Source: Flavobacteriales bacterium (GTDB taxonomy: Bacteria; Bacteroidota; Bacteroidia; Flavobacteriales_F; PHOS-HE28). From it: DNA of 64,000 bases. The notes below the pieces were generated by a model. That model had not been told where the DNA came from. It did not search any database and saw only the letters and a list, made by a program, of their open reading frames with translations. Positions 1 to 8,047 of this stretch are shown one piece after another. A program made the translations under genes and the position numbers. How positions within the stretch are numbered: the stretch's first letter is position 1; every line of letters begins with the position of its first letter. The stretch spans positions 1-64,000 of the forward strand of contig JADZAC010000085.1 in assembly GCA_020852835.1 (NCBI GenBank). Reading direction: 5' to 3'.

Positions 1-257
<257 letters not shown>

Positions 258-342
258 GATGTAGTGACCGGCTACCGCCCCGATCGCGACCAGGCCCACC
301 GGGCTGCGGCTGATTCGCGCGCTCACCTGGCCGTGCCCGGGG

Positions 343-765
343 TCAGATCAACTTCAGCAGTTGTGCAGGGCTCACCACCTTGATACCCGTAGCCTTTTTG
401 AAGTGCTTGCCGTTGGTGGTACACAAGTGCGTGATGCCCGTTTTGCGTTTGGCGGCGAAGTACTGGCCGGCATCCTCCACGTCGGGCCAACCGCTTTCCA
501 AGGCATTCCGGAACACGGTCTCCGTTTGCTCAACAAGGCTTACCATATCGAGCAGGGCACTGGCGAACTGCACAGCGGCATCCCGGCCCTTTTCCCTTTT
601 TACCATGAAATACAAGTTGCTGAACGTGGTGGGCATGATGTAACCGGTGAACCGCCTCTTTACAAGTGCATCCATCACCAGGCCGCTTTCAACGGGCATG
701 GCTCGCTTCAGCGGGTCCAACAACATGTTCAACGGAATGTTCGTGTCCAGCAATACATGGATCAT
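343..765 (-). CDS. PIN-domain ribonuclease toxin (VapC-like)
   Basis: The protein is 140 residues, a normal length for a single PIN domain. The acidic metal-binding set expected of PIN nucleases can be placed: Asp7 in LLDTN, Glu26, and Asp95/Asp98 in WPDVEDAGQYFAAK, followed by the C-terminal TTNGKHF motif. PIN toxins of this type are Mg-dependent ribonucleases that cut tRNA, rRNA or mRNA and arrest growth until bound by the antitoxin. Its ATG overlaps the stop of the upstream gene (762-1040) by four bases, the usual translational coupling of a toxin-antitoxin operon. The family call rests on the motifs and operon form; the RNA target is unknown. The module lies between an intact gene tail and its decayed copy, which suggests acquisition or rearrangement here. 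Confidence 0.85.
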   Translation of the reverse strand: MIHVLLDTNIPLNMLLDPLKRAMPVESGLVMDALVKRRFTGYIMPTTFSNLYFMVKREKGRDAAVQFASALLDMVSLVEQTETVFRNALESGWPDVEDAGQYFAAKRKTGITHLCTTNGKHFKKATGIKVVSPAQLLKLI

Positions 766-1040
766 TGGGGGCGCGGCGCATGTTTGCGGAGAAGTTCACC
801 CATGCGGTCATCAGCTGTCCAGGCGGTTTTCGGCACATCCGCGAGGAGGCCGGTGAACCGCTTCACGAAATCGCTGAGTTCCTCGGAGGTGTCCTGCTGC
901 TTGTCCAAGGTTTCCGCCAGTTCCTCCACGAGGTCGGAAACGGAGCGCCCACGGCGAGCACCGGCCTTGCGCAGCATGGCCACGTATTTTCTCCGAACGC
1001 TCAAGGTGAGCTTGGTCTTGGGTGAATTGCGCGTTGCCAT
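762..1040 (-). CDS. Antitoxin of the PIN-domain toxin (small ribbon-helix-helix-like protein)
   Basis: The 92-residue protein starts MATRNSPKTKLTLSVRRKY. A basic strand (KLTLSVRRK) followed by a helix (AMLRKAGARRGRSVSDLVEELAETL) is the layout of ribbon-helix-helix DNA-binding antitoxins and of DUF6364-type antitoxins next to PIN toxins. The more acidic C-terminal half (EELSDFVKRFTGLL) would wrap the toxin. I chose the ATG at 1038-1040 because it begins with the DNA-binding strand and sits just below a promoter and palindrome; a longer frame runs up to 1205 but has no family-like sequence there. Antitoxin first, toxin second with a 4-base overlap gives the usual stoichiometric control. The exact family is inferred. 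Confidence 0.8.
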   Translation of the reverse strand: MATRNSPKTKLTLSVRRKYVAMLRKAGARRGRSVSDLVEELAETLDKQQDTSEELSDFVKRFTGLLADVPKTAWTADDRMGELLRKHAPRPQ

Positions 1041-1044
1041 GGAC

Positions 1045-1058
1045 CAAATATACGTATA
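1045..1058 (-). promoter_or_regulatory. Promoter -7 box overlapped by a palindromic operator for the toxin-antitoxin operon
   Basis: On the minus strand 1052-1045 reads TATATTTG, a full match to the Bacteroidota -7 consensus TAnnTTTG. A perfect 10-base palindrome, TATACGTATA, occupies 1049-1058 and overlaps it. The -7 box ends only four bases before the antitoxin ATG (1040), so transcription should start at or next to the start codon, giving a leaderless or nearly leaderless mRNA. I see no -33 TTG at the expected distance. An RHH-type antitoxin bound to the palindrome would occlude the promoter; that step is inference. Confidence 0.55.
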
Positions 1059-1160
1059 GTCCGCTGGGTAGCATACGTGATCCAGGGCGGGGAAACCTCC
1101 AACACCCCCAGTCTCCCATTCTACCTGCTGGCTCCTGTATCGCCTGTGCATCAGATACAC

Positions 1161-1346
1161 CAGCGACCGTCGCCTGAAGGCCATGCTGCACTGGGACGTA
1201 CACAACTACAGCGCCCGCCACGCCTGGGCACGAAATCCAAACGCACAATGGAGCATCAGGGAGGCGATGAAGTGCGCGAGCCGAAGCTGCAGGTTACTTT
1301 GGCCAATGAAGCAGAGGACCATGTGGTCCGGAGAGCTTTGGAATAG
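1161..1346 (+). pseudogene. Truncated, frameshifted copy of the tail of the gene at 1-257
   Basis: Bases 1161-1346 align with 74-257 over their whole length: DRRLKAMLHWDV, then ARNPNAQWSIREAMK, then LQVTLANEAED and the stop. The copy carries two extra bases just after the AMK codons (aagtgcgcgag against aagcgcgag), which throws the last part into another frame, and no matching 5' part exists upstream of 1161. It is therefore the remnant of a tandem paralogue that lost its 5' end, probably when the toxin-antitoxin module or other DNA replaced it. The stop is five bases before the ATG of the next gene. Confidence 0.8.
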
Positions 1347-1350
1347 CCCC

Positions 1351-1950
1351 ATGCAGGCATCAACAGCCGATCCCGAACTGCCCGGATACGTGCGGGAAAA
1401 ACGCACCATTGACCTGGGAAAAGCCAATGGCGTCGCTCTATTGGGGCTACTGCCCATCACCGCAGTTTACGTGCTGCCCTTCTATCTGCTGTGGGGCCAC
1501 CGCTATACATGGGAAGGTGTAAAAGCCTCGCTCGACAACAGCTTGGGCGCCGCCTACGGCGGATGGGCATTGCTCATTTTGTTGGGCGGCATTGTAGTGC
1601 ATGAACTGATCCATGGCATCACGTGGGCCATGTACGCCAAAAGCGGGTTCCGCTCCATCCGCTTTGGTGTGCTGTGGAAGATGCTCACCCCGTACTGCCA
1701 CTGCAAGGAACCATTGCAAGTGCGGCATTACATGATCGGTGCGCTCATGCCGGCGATCATCCTGGGGTTCGCCCCGGCCGTGCTGGCCATGGCCTTGGGC
1801 AGTGCCAAGCTGCTGGCCTTCGCCCTGTTCTTCACCGTGGCCGCCATGGGTGATTTCATGATCATCCAATTGATCCGGAAAGAACCGGCGGGCACCTTGG
1901 TGCTGGACCACCCCAGCGAGGCCGGGTGCTACGTGTTCCGTGCGGGGTAG
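1351..1950 (+). CDS. DUF3267-family membrane metalloprotease-like protein
   Basis: The 199-residue protein starts MQASTADPELPGYVREKRT; the longer frame above it is only the pseudogene. It has an HELIHG motif (an HExxH zinc site, around residue 88) embedded in a hydrophobic segment (LLILLGGIVVHELIHGITWA), plus hydrophobic stretches around residues 30-50, 130-150 and 155-170. This is the DUF3267 arrangement, a group of putative site-2-type zincins in the membrane. Related proteins carry a second ligand region; here HCKEPLQVRHYMIGALMPAI is the likely equivalent. The substrate is unknown. It follows the decayed gene copy at five bases and may once have been cotranscribed with the intact ancestor. 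Confidence 0.75.
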   Translation: MQASTADPELPGYVREKRTIDLGKANGVALLGLLPITAVYVLPFYLLWGHRYTWEGVKASLDNSLGAAYGGWALLILLGGIVVHELIHGITWAMYAKSGFRSIRFGVLWKMLTPYCHCKEPLQVRHYMIGALMPAIILGFAPAVLAMALGSAKLLAFALFFTVAAMGDFMIIQLIRKEPAGTLVLDHPSEAGCYVFRAG

Positions 1951-2468
1951 TCCCGGCTGCTCACAAATTGATCCATCGCCACGGGCCGCCCGCCGCACCG
2001 TTTGGAATTTTGGTTGTACAAGTGACAGCCTGCCGTGTGTCACGCATGGCGCATAAGTGTTGATGCCCGGCCCGTGGATGATGACACAGATCCAACCCAC
2101 CAACTCAAAGCCCGAAATTGATAGTGGCAGGCAAGCGACCAATTGCCACTCCCTGAACGCACGCGACATGTATGACCTTTGGGATCAAGCTTGCTACCGG
2201 TGTTCGCCATGATCCCTCCATTGCACATGGATCACCATTGGGCCGGCACCGGCATTCTGACCTCGACCTTTTGCACTGCAGCCCAGGGAGCATGGCAAAT
2301 GCGAAGAATGCTCCTCCGGAACAACAAGGCTGCTCTGCAACAGCTGCCCAATTTTGGCAGAGGTGTCCGCCCTGTTCCGAAAAAAGTTTGACGGACACCC
2401 AACCCGCTATTGCGGTTCCTCGTGTATGGAGGAAAGCACCAGGAAAAACCCATTGAAGCCATTGACCC
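1951..2468. other. Non-coding stretch, nothing recognised
   Basis: These 518 bases separate the DUF3267 gene from the PKD-type T9SS gene. Reading frames here are short and lack family-like sequence. I see no tRNA, repeat family member or clear TAnnTTTG promoter box. Confidence 0.5.
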
Positions 2469-4298
2469 ATGAAACGACACTTCCGCGCACTCGCGTGCGC
2501 CTGTCCCTTGCTTTTCGCCGCGTTGGCCCATGCCCAAGAATTCGCCGTAACGGTCAACGGCAACGTGGAAGACTGCACACCGGGCCAATCGGTGACAGTG
2601 ATGCTGCTTGCCTCCAGCGGGTCCACCCAGTCTACCGTGGTTTCCACCGGAGCGGATTGTTCGTACAGTGCCGGGTTCACGATCGATTTCACCCCCGGGG
2701 TGGATGCGGGCGTGGTAGTGGCCTCCACCACCTGCGGTGGCGGGGAGGTGACCATGGATTCGGTTCTGTACAACGAACCCTCCGTCTTCTTCCCCGATAC
2801 TGCCGTGCAATTGGACCTGAGCTGTTCACAAGCGAGCGGTTGCCACGCTGTTTTCAGCGTACAACAGGCCATGGGCGGAGGCGTGCTCATTCCTTGGCAG
2901 ATCACCACCACCAACCTGAGCACCGGCAACGGAACGCTGAGCTACAGCTGGTGGATGCCGGACGGCAGCACCAGCACGGCCTTTGAACCTGGATACACCT
3001 TCACGCAAGCTGGGGTGTACGGCATTTGCCTCACCATCACCAATGCGGACAGCAGCTGCACGGATTACCACTGCGACACTGTGGTCGTGGACACCAACGG
3101 CTACATCTCCGCCAACGCCGTCTGGTACGATTGCATGGGCGTGGTGTGGGGGCCGAATACCCCGGGCACAGCTTGCGATGACGGGAACCCGATGACGGAT
3201 TCCACCTATTGGAACGCCGATTGCGCATGCGTGGGCGCCGGTATGATCCTCGATTGCCAGGGCATTCCCGGAGGCAGCGCACTGCCGGGCACCCCCTGCA
3301 CAGTGGCGGGAACCACGATGACCGGGACATGGACCTTGGATTGCGTTTGCGTGGTTGTGGACTCCTGCACGGCCTGCATCAATATCCTGCAAACCGCATC
3401 GTTCGCGGGCTTGTTTACCAGCTGCACTTCCGGCAGCGCCGGCGGGGAAGCCTACCTCTGGGATTTCTCCGATGCCGGTGCGCAACCGGGAGACTCCGTG
3501 GTGCACTCCTTCCCCGGGCCGGGCACCTACACGGTATGCCTGAACGTCACCGACAGCATGGCCGGCACCTGCTCCACCTGCGAAAATGTGGTGGTGGATG
3601 CCGACGGCAACATCAACCCTACGGTGAACATCCCATGCGAGGCGAGTTTCTGGGTGATCCAAGCCTATGACAGCACGGCCGGCGGCATTGAGCCGATCCC
3701 CAATGAGGTGTGGGTATGGAACCTGAGCAGCGGCGGCAACGGCAACTACCAGTTCAGCTGGGATTTCGGCGACGGCACCACCTCCACCGAGGCCTTCCCC
3801 AGCCACACGTACGACGGCCCCGGCCCCTGGCTGCTCTGCCTCACCATGGTTTCCGGTGATACCCTCGCAGGCGGTTGCACGGACATCTACTGCGACAGCG
3901 TGAGCGTGGACGAGAACGGGATCCTGGTCGGCATGGCACCCGTCGGCGGCGGGCACCCCGTTGGGTCCAACGACCGTTCAGGCGGGTTCACGCTCAACGT
4001 GGTGCAGGGCATCGGCTCAGCCATCAGCGAAGTGCCTGCAGTAGCGGACCTGAAGCTCTGGCCCAATCCCGTGGAGGGCATGCTGAACATCTCCTGGAAC
4101 GGCGGCAAAGCAGGTGCAGTACCCGTGGAAGTGATCGCCGCCGATGGGCGAGTGCTGCTGCGCGCAAACCACCGCGTTGCCTCGGGCCAGGCCACCCTGC
4201 TGTTGCCCACCCACCTGCTGGATGCCGGCCTGTACATGGTGCGCATCGGCGATGGGATGCACAGCATCACGCAACGCTTCCTGAAGGTAAACCCGTAA
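2469..4298 (+). CDS. Secreted PKD-domain protein with T9SS type A sorting domain
   Basis: This 609-residue protein has a signal peptide at residues 1-22 (MKRHFRALACACPLLFAALA, cleavage after AHA). Then follow Cys-rich and PKD-like modules: a PKD domain at about 135-207, a CDDGNPMTDSTYWNADCAC linker at about 235-260, a PKD-like domain with WDFSDAG around 310-370, and a third with WDFGDGTTSTEAF around 405-475. The last 80 residues (LKLWPNPVEGMLNIS to the end) are a type A sorting domain with the conserved PNP motif and the DAGLYMVRI strand. It should cross the outer membrane through T9SS and be released or attached to surface glycolipid. PKD folds suggest adhesion or glycan binding; no catalytic domain is visible. 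A signal-like start and lack of alternatives fix the ATG. Confidence 0.88.
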   Translation: MKRHFRALACACPLLFAALAHAQEFAVTVNGNVEDCTPGQSVTVMLLASSGSTQSTVVSTGADCSYSAGFTIDFTPGVDAGVVVASTTCGGGEVTMDSVLYNEPSVFFPDTAVQLDLSCSQASGCHAVFSVQQAMGGGVLIPWQITTTNLSTGNGTLSYSWWMPDGSTSTAFEPGYTFTQAGVYGICLTITNADSSCTDYHCDTVVVDTNGYISANAVWYDCMGVVWGPNTPGTACDDGNPMTDSTYWNADCACVGAGMILDCQGIPGGSALPGTPCTVAGTTMTGTWTLDCVCVVVDSCTACINILQTASFAGLFTSCTSGSAGGEAYLWDFSDAGAQPGDSVVHSFPGPGTYTVCLNVTDSMAGTCSTCENVVVDADGNINPTVNIPCEASFWVIQAYDSTAGGIEPIPNEVWVWNLSSGGNGNYQFSWDFGDGTTSTEAFPSHTYDGPGPWLLCLTMVSGDTLAGGCTDIYCDSVSVDENGILVGMAPVGGGHPVGSNDRSGGFTLNVVQGIGSAISEVPAVADLKLWPNPVEGMLNISWNGGKAGAVPVEVIAADGRVLLRANHRVASGQATLLLPTHLLDAGLYMVRIGDGMHSITQRFLKVNP

Positions 4299-4320
4299 CT
4301 TGGTGAATCCCGTGGAGAGG

Positions 4321-4342
4321 GTGCCCGCAGCCATGCGGGCAC
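4321..4342 (+). other. Hairpin between the T9SS gene and the ECF sigma gene
   Basis: GTGCCCGC at 4321-4328 pairs perfectly with GCGGGCAC at 4335-4342, leaving a six-base loop. It lies 22 bases after the stop of the upstream gene and 17 before the sigma ATG. No T-run follows, so it may be an attenuator or a weak terminator. Confidence 0.4.
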
Positions 4343-4359
4343 CCTTCCGCACATCAACG

Positions 4360-4929
4360 ATGGTACTGCCCGAAAGCTTGATAGCCCGCTGCGCCCGCAG
4401 GGATCGCAAGGCCGAGCATGAGCTGTACCAGGCCCTCTACCCGGTGATGATGTCCATCTGTTCACGCTATGAACGCAACCGGCAGGATGCGGCGGCACGC
4501 ATGAACGAGGGTTTCCTGAAAGTGCTGCTGAACTTGGACAAGCGCCGGCCGGAAGTGCCCTTCGAGGCGTGGGTGCGGCGGGTGATGATCAACACGGTGA
4601 TCGACGGCTTTCGCAAGGATCGGGAGCGCAAAACAATGGAACGGATGGACCTCCCCATGGATATGCAAGCAGGCGCCGAGGTGAACGAGTACCTGCGATG
4701 CATGGAAGCGGACGACTTCGCGGAATTGCTCAGGCATGTGCCGGACACGTCGCGCAAGGTGTTCAACCTGTTTGCCATTGATGGATACAGCCATGCGGAG
4801 ATCGCCACCATGCTGGGCATCAGCACGGGCACCACCAAATGGCACGTGTCGAACGCACGGCAGCTGCTACAGCACGCCATAGCCCAACTGGCCGGTACCA
4901 CCAAGGCCGTAAAGACCGCATTGCCATGA
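4360..4929 (+). CDS. ECF-type RNA polymerase sigma factor
   Basis: With the ATG at 4360 the protein is 189 residues, normal for an ECF sigma; a frame opening at 4300 would add 20 unusual residues across the hairpin. Region 2 is visible in AEHELYQALYPVMMSICSRY and the DNA-contact stretch FEAWVRRVMINTVIDGFRKD. Region 4 is VPDTSRKVFNLFAIDGYSHA followed by EIATMLGISTGTTKWHVSNA, a clear helix-turn-helix. It would direct polymerase to its own promoter set. The next gene overlaps its stop by four bases (ATGA) and begins with a cytoplasmic tail plus one membrane helix, as an anti-sigma would. This arrangement suggests control by sequestration at the inner membrane. Confidence 0.9.
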   Translation: MVLPESLIARCARRDRKAEHELYQALYPVMMSICSRYERNRQDAAARMNEGFLKVLLNLDKRRPEVPFEAWVRRVMINTVIDGFRKDRERKTMERMDLPMDMQAGAEVNEYLRCMEADDFAELLRHVPDTSRKVFNLFAIDGYSHAEIATMLGISTGTTKWHVSNARQLLQHAIAQLAGTTKAVKTALP

Positions 4930-6563
4930 GCATCAACGAGGAATTCGACGAGCTGGCACGGCGCAAGTTGCAGGAGCGCCGCATGCAGTACCAGGAGGCC
5001 GACTGGGAGCAGGCTCGCGTGCTGCTCGACCAACATCGCGGCCGCAGGAGATGGACGCCTTGGGCCTGGGGCGCGGGCCTGTCGCTGCTGGTAGCCGTGG
5101 GCTTCTGGAGGGGCAGTTCGGAAGAGCACCCTGCTGCCGCTTTGGCGGAGCAGGCAAGCACCAGCGCTCCAGCACGCACCATCACCGCACCTGACGTGCT
5201 ACCGCACGGTTCCCCGGATGTCGGTCCCGGCCCCAAGCAACAGGTATCCGACAACGGGATGTCCGGCACGGCGGTATATGAAGCCGATTCCATGGCACCA
5301 ACCCAGGCGGCAGTGCACCATGTTCCCCATGTTGTACAAACCCGTACCGTGGCCAAAGCCTCTCCGTCTTCGCCCAAACCGCCCACCACATTCTCGCGGG
5401 CAACGGTTGATGACGGGCGCACACCCGTTGGTGGCGCTCCGCGGGCGGTACAAAACACAGGAGTTGCAGCTACAAACCGGCAACCCGGTGCAACGTTACC
5501 GGCATCGGCAGATCCCGCCACTGCCCATGGTGCCGGGATCCAGCCGGTAGCTGATGTGCGGGAATTGGCACCTTCCAGTAGCATCGCTTCCGGGGCACCT
5601 CCGGTTGCAGCTCGCCCAACAACCGCGCAAGAAGCCCACCGTGCGGGCATGACCGGTGCGGTGCTTACCTCCTTGGCCCCTGCGCCGTGGGGCGGGGAGC
5701 GCACCGGCGCACCAGCAAAATTGCACCTGGTCGCCAGTGATCCGTCCACAAAGCTGCCAACGGCCTCACCGCTCCCGGCTGCAGCGCCCATAGTGCCGCG
5801 CGAATCACCATGGGAGATCACCGGATCGGGCGGGCTGTTCACCTCCTCGAGCAAATACCGCGGAGGCAACAGTGCCGAGTGGGAGGGAGGCCTGGACCAA
5901 GCGTACAGCGCGGGGTTTGGTGCCGAGCTGATGCATACGGGCCGGAACATCAGCCTGGGCTTCGGACTGCACTACGGCACGTATGCGGAGCGCATGCGGT
6001 TGGATGCTCTTGACGAGCGCTTTACATCATACCAGCAGTACTGGTACTTGGCGGTGATCGACACCAGTATACTGGTGATCACCGACACCCTTCCGGGCAC
6101 ACCGCCCACCTACGCGGGGCAATCGATGAACACCGCGATCCAAGTGCTGGCACAAGGCACGGACACGGTGGTCGACCGGCAGCACATCCGCGATGCGCGC
6201 GACGCGGTGAACCGGGTGAGCTACGTGGAAGTACCGATGCTTGCGGACGTACATGTGGTGCAGGGGCGATGGAGCGTGGGCGTGCGCGGAGGGCCCACCA
6301 TCGGGCTGCTGAGCACGCGGCGCGGAGCGATGCCCAACCGCGCGGGTGACGGCTTCACCCCGTTCAACGGCGTGGCTTTCCGCGATGTGGTGTTGGGCTA
6401 CACGGCCAGGGCGTATGTGCGGTACCGCTTCAATGCGGCGTGGTCCGTTGGGCTGGAACCTGCGCTGCGCGGGCAGTTGCTCAACACCCTAAGCAGCGGC
6501 GACCTGGAACGGCGCTCCGCCGCGAAAGGCATCCTGCTGAGCTTGACATACCGGCTGCGCTGA
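4926..6563 (+). CDS. Membrane-anchored putative anti-sigma protein with C-terminal outer-membrane-barrel-like domain
   Basis: The 545-residue protein has three parts. Residues 1-42 (MSINEEFDELARRKLQERRM, then a WEQARVLLDQHRGRRR stretch) are charged and cytoplasmic-looking. One membrane helix follows at about 43-60 (WAWGAGLSLLVAVGFW). Residues 62-300 are a low-complexity linker rich in Ala, Pro, Thr and Ser. The last 245 residues alternate aromatic and glycine-rich strands (ITGSGGLFTSSSKYRGG, ISLGFGLHYGTYAERM, YTARAYVRYRFNAAWSVGLE) and end LLSLTYRLR, like outer-membrane beta-barrel proteins. The start overlaps the sigma stop, implying a functional pair. Related N-termini ahead of barrel domains occur widely beside Bacteroidota ECF genes, from general knowledge. 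If both ends insert, one chain spans the whole envelope; that topology is inference. Confidence 0.7.
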   Translation: MSINEEFDELARRKLQERRMQYQEADWEQARVLLDQHRGRRRWTPWAWGAGLSLLVAVGFWRGSSEEHPAAALAEQASTSAPARTITAPDVLPHGSPDVGPGPKQQVSDNGMSGTAVYEADSMAPTQAAVHHVPHVVQTRTVAKASPSSPKPPTTFSRATVDDGRTPVGGAPRAVQNTGVAATNRQPGATLPASADPATAHGAGIQPVADVRELAPSSSIASGAPPVAARPTTAQEAHRAGMTGAVLTSLAPAPWGGERTGAPAKLHLVASDPSTKLPTASPLPAAAPIVPRESPWEITGSGGLFTSSSKYRGGNSAEWEGGLDQAYSAGFGAELMHTGRNISLGFGLHYGTYAERMRLDALDERFTSYQQYWYLAVIDTSILVITDTLPGTPPTYAGQSMNTAIQVLAQGTDTVVDRQHIRDARDAVNRVSYVEVPMLADVHVVQGRWSVGVRGGPTIGLLSTRRGAMPNRAGDGFTPFNGVAFRDVVLGYTARAYVRYRFNAAWSVGLEPALRGQLLNTLSSGDLERRSAAKGILLSLTYRLR

Positions 6564-6571
6564 GGGCGGCT

Positions 6572-6847
6572 TCACTCCAGTTCCACACAGAGGTGGCCGT
6601 GGCCGGTAAGGAGCGCCATCACGCGCTCGCGCACGCGATCCTCCGATTCCACCCGCAGGATACGGTCGCAATCCTCCAAGTCGAAGTTCCACCGGCCCCC
6701 GCCGGCGAGCAGCAGGTCCAGCATGGGCCGAAGGACATTTACCTGGGCCGGGCTGTTCACGGATGTCTTGAATACCAGGATGTCCTCAGTGGGCACCTCG
6801 TGCAACGCCTGGGGCGTGCTGTGTTTCTTGTGCATGGCGAAATGCAT
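6572..6847 (-). CDS. Small HMA-like ferredoxin-fold protein lacking the CxxC metal site
   Basis: The likely start is the ATG at 6847 (MHFAMHKKHSTPQ), giving 91 residues; the in-frame ATG at 6835 is an alternative and the upstream extension to 7072 overlaps the neighbour. The core DILVFKTSVNSPAQVNVLRP, then RWNFDLEDCDRILRVES and a final VELE strand fits a beta-alpha-beta-beta-alpha-beta fold like heavy-metal-associated domains, but no CxxC is present. Such short proteins are common in Bacteroidota and unnamed. It is the last gene of a three-gene minus-strand group after an ECF sigma and a membrane protein, 43 bases below the latter. Its role in that module is unknown. Confidence 0.65.
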   Translation of the reverse strand: MHFAMHKKHSTPQALHEVPTEDILVFKTSVNSPAQVNVLRPMLDLLLAGGGRWNFDLEDCDRILRVESEDRVRERVMALLTGHGHLCVELE

Positions 6848-6890
6848 GAGCTTCAACGGGAAAAACGAACGGGAACGTGCAACAGGTTGA

Positions 6891-7313
6891 TCATCCGTGA
6901 TCCTTTCCACGGAACCCGCCGTGGCAGCGCGCCTTCCAGGACTCCTTGTACTTGGCGCGGTCCTCCGTGGCCATGCCTTCCCACGTGGCGCGCCATTCCT
7001 TGCGGCGTTCCTTCCATTGCTCGCGCTCTTCCTCGGAAAGGTTTCTCCACCAGGCCATACGCATGCCGGCATGGCGGCCCTGCGCCCACGGCGGCCCTCC
7101 GTGCCCTCCGCGCCGGCAAGGGAAGCCGCTGAAGAGGATCTTGCAGAGCACCAGCAAGCCCATGGCTTTCCAGTAGGTGAGGGCGGCCCAGCCCGTGAGG
7201 CTGGGGACCACAGCGTTCCAGAGCAGCATCACCACGAGGCTGAAGAGTGCGATGGCGGTGATGGGGACCAACGGGAAAAGCCAGCGAAAGCGGCGGTAGC
7301 GGTTCATGTTCAT
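6891..7313 (-). CDS. Small two-helix membrane protein of an ECF sigma operon
   Basis: The 140-residue protein opens MNMNRYRRFRWLFPLVPITA and has two probable membrane helices, about residues 12-35 and 42-62. A His/Gly-rich turn (RRGGHGGPPWAQGRHAG) follows, then a strongly charged helical tail (WWRNLSEEEREQWKERRKEW and onwards). It lies 14 bases downstream of the ECF sigma gene at 7328-7921, so the pair is surely cotranscribed. A small membrane protein beside an ECF sigma is often its regulator, with the soluble tail binding or sensing. No known anti-sigma zinc motif (HxxxCxxC) is visible, so the regulator role is inference from position. Confidence 0.65.
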   Translation of the reverse strand: MNMNRYRRFRWLFPLVPITAIALFSLVVMLLWNAVVPSLTGWAALTYWKAMGLLVLCKILFSGFPCRRGGHGGPPWAQGRHAGMRMAWWRNLSEEEREQWKERRKEWRATWEGMATEDRAKYKESWKARCHGGFRGKDHG

Positions 7314-7327
7314 GGCGTTTTGCCGGC

Positions 7328-7921
7328 TCAGGGCCGGGTCAGTTCATGGTAGGTGGTTTCCAGGCGTTCGCGCAGGTGTTGCACCGCGTAGCGCTTGCGG
7401 GAAATGATGGTCTTGATGTTCTCGCCCTGTTCCTCGGCGATCTCGCGAAGGGTCTTGTCCTCCAGTTCATTCTGTACAAAAACGAGGCGTTGGCTCTCCG
7501 GCAGTTCAGCCAAGGCTTGTTCCAGCTCCTGCCAGAAGAGGTCGCGCAGCATGCGCAGGTCCGGATCGTCTTCCACGGCCAGCAGCAACTGGCCGAAGCT
7601 GAACTCACCTTCCTCATCCTCCTGCACCATGCCGTCCAGCGCCTCCGTGGTGCCCTTGCGGTAGCGGTCGATGATCTTGTTGCGGGCCACGCGGTACAGC
7701 CAGCCGCTCATCTGCTCAATGGCCTCCACCTCCGGTTGCAGGCTCAGCTGCGCCCACACGTCCTGCAGCAGGTCCTCCGCATCGGCATCGGTAGGTACGC
7801 GGGCGCGGATGAAGCCGAAGAGCGCGCGGCCGTACTGCGCCACCGTTCTGGCGATCCCGCCCTGTTTCCGGGCCACGGCCTGCTCCATCACGTTCGGCTC
7901 CACTTCAACGGTAACGGACAC
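7328..7921 (-). CDS. ECF-type RNA polymerase sigma factor
   Basis: The protein is 197 residues. Region 2 reads RALFGFIRARVPTDADAEDL, then LLQDVWAQL and GWLYRVARNKIIDRYRKG. Region 4 contains LAELPESQRLVFVQNELEDK followed by LREIAEEQGENIKTIISRKR, the helix-turn-helix that reads the -35-like element. Between them is an acidic linker (VQEDEEGEFSFG). It leads a three-gene operon with a small membrane protein and an HMA-like protein. The internal Met12 (MEQAVARK) is an alternative start because residues 1-11 are poorly conserved-looking. It is a different subgroup from the sigma at 4360, and the two lie under 3 kb apart with quite different partner genes. Confidence 0.9.
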   Translation of the reverse strand: MSVTVEVEPNVMEQAVARKQGGIARTVAQYGRALFGFIRARVPTDADAEDLLQDVWAQLSLQPEVEAIEQMSGWLYRVARNKIIDRYRKGTTEALDGMVQEDEEGEFSFGQLLLAVEDDPDLRMLRDLFWQELEQALAELPESQRLVFVQNELEDKTLREIAEEQGENIKTIISRKRYAVQHLRERLETTYHELTRP

Positions 7922-8047
7922 GGGAACGAAATACGCTAATGCTTCCCCTGGCCTTGTTCGGAATTCGTACCAATGGTCGGTTCAAGTGTCCGGTGGAACA
8001 CCCGGGGATCCTTCGCTTCGTTTTACCTTCATTTGCCGAAACTTGCC

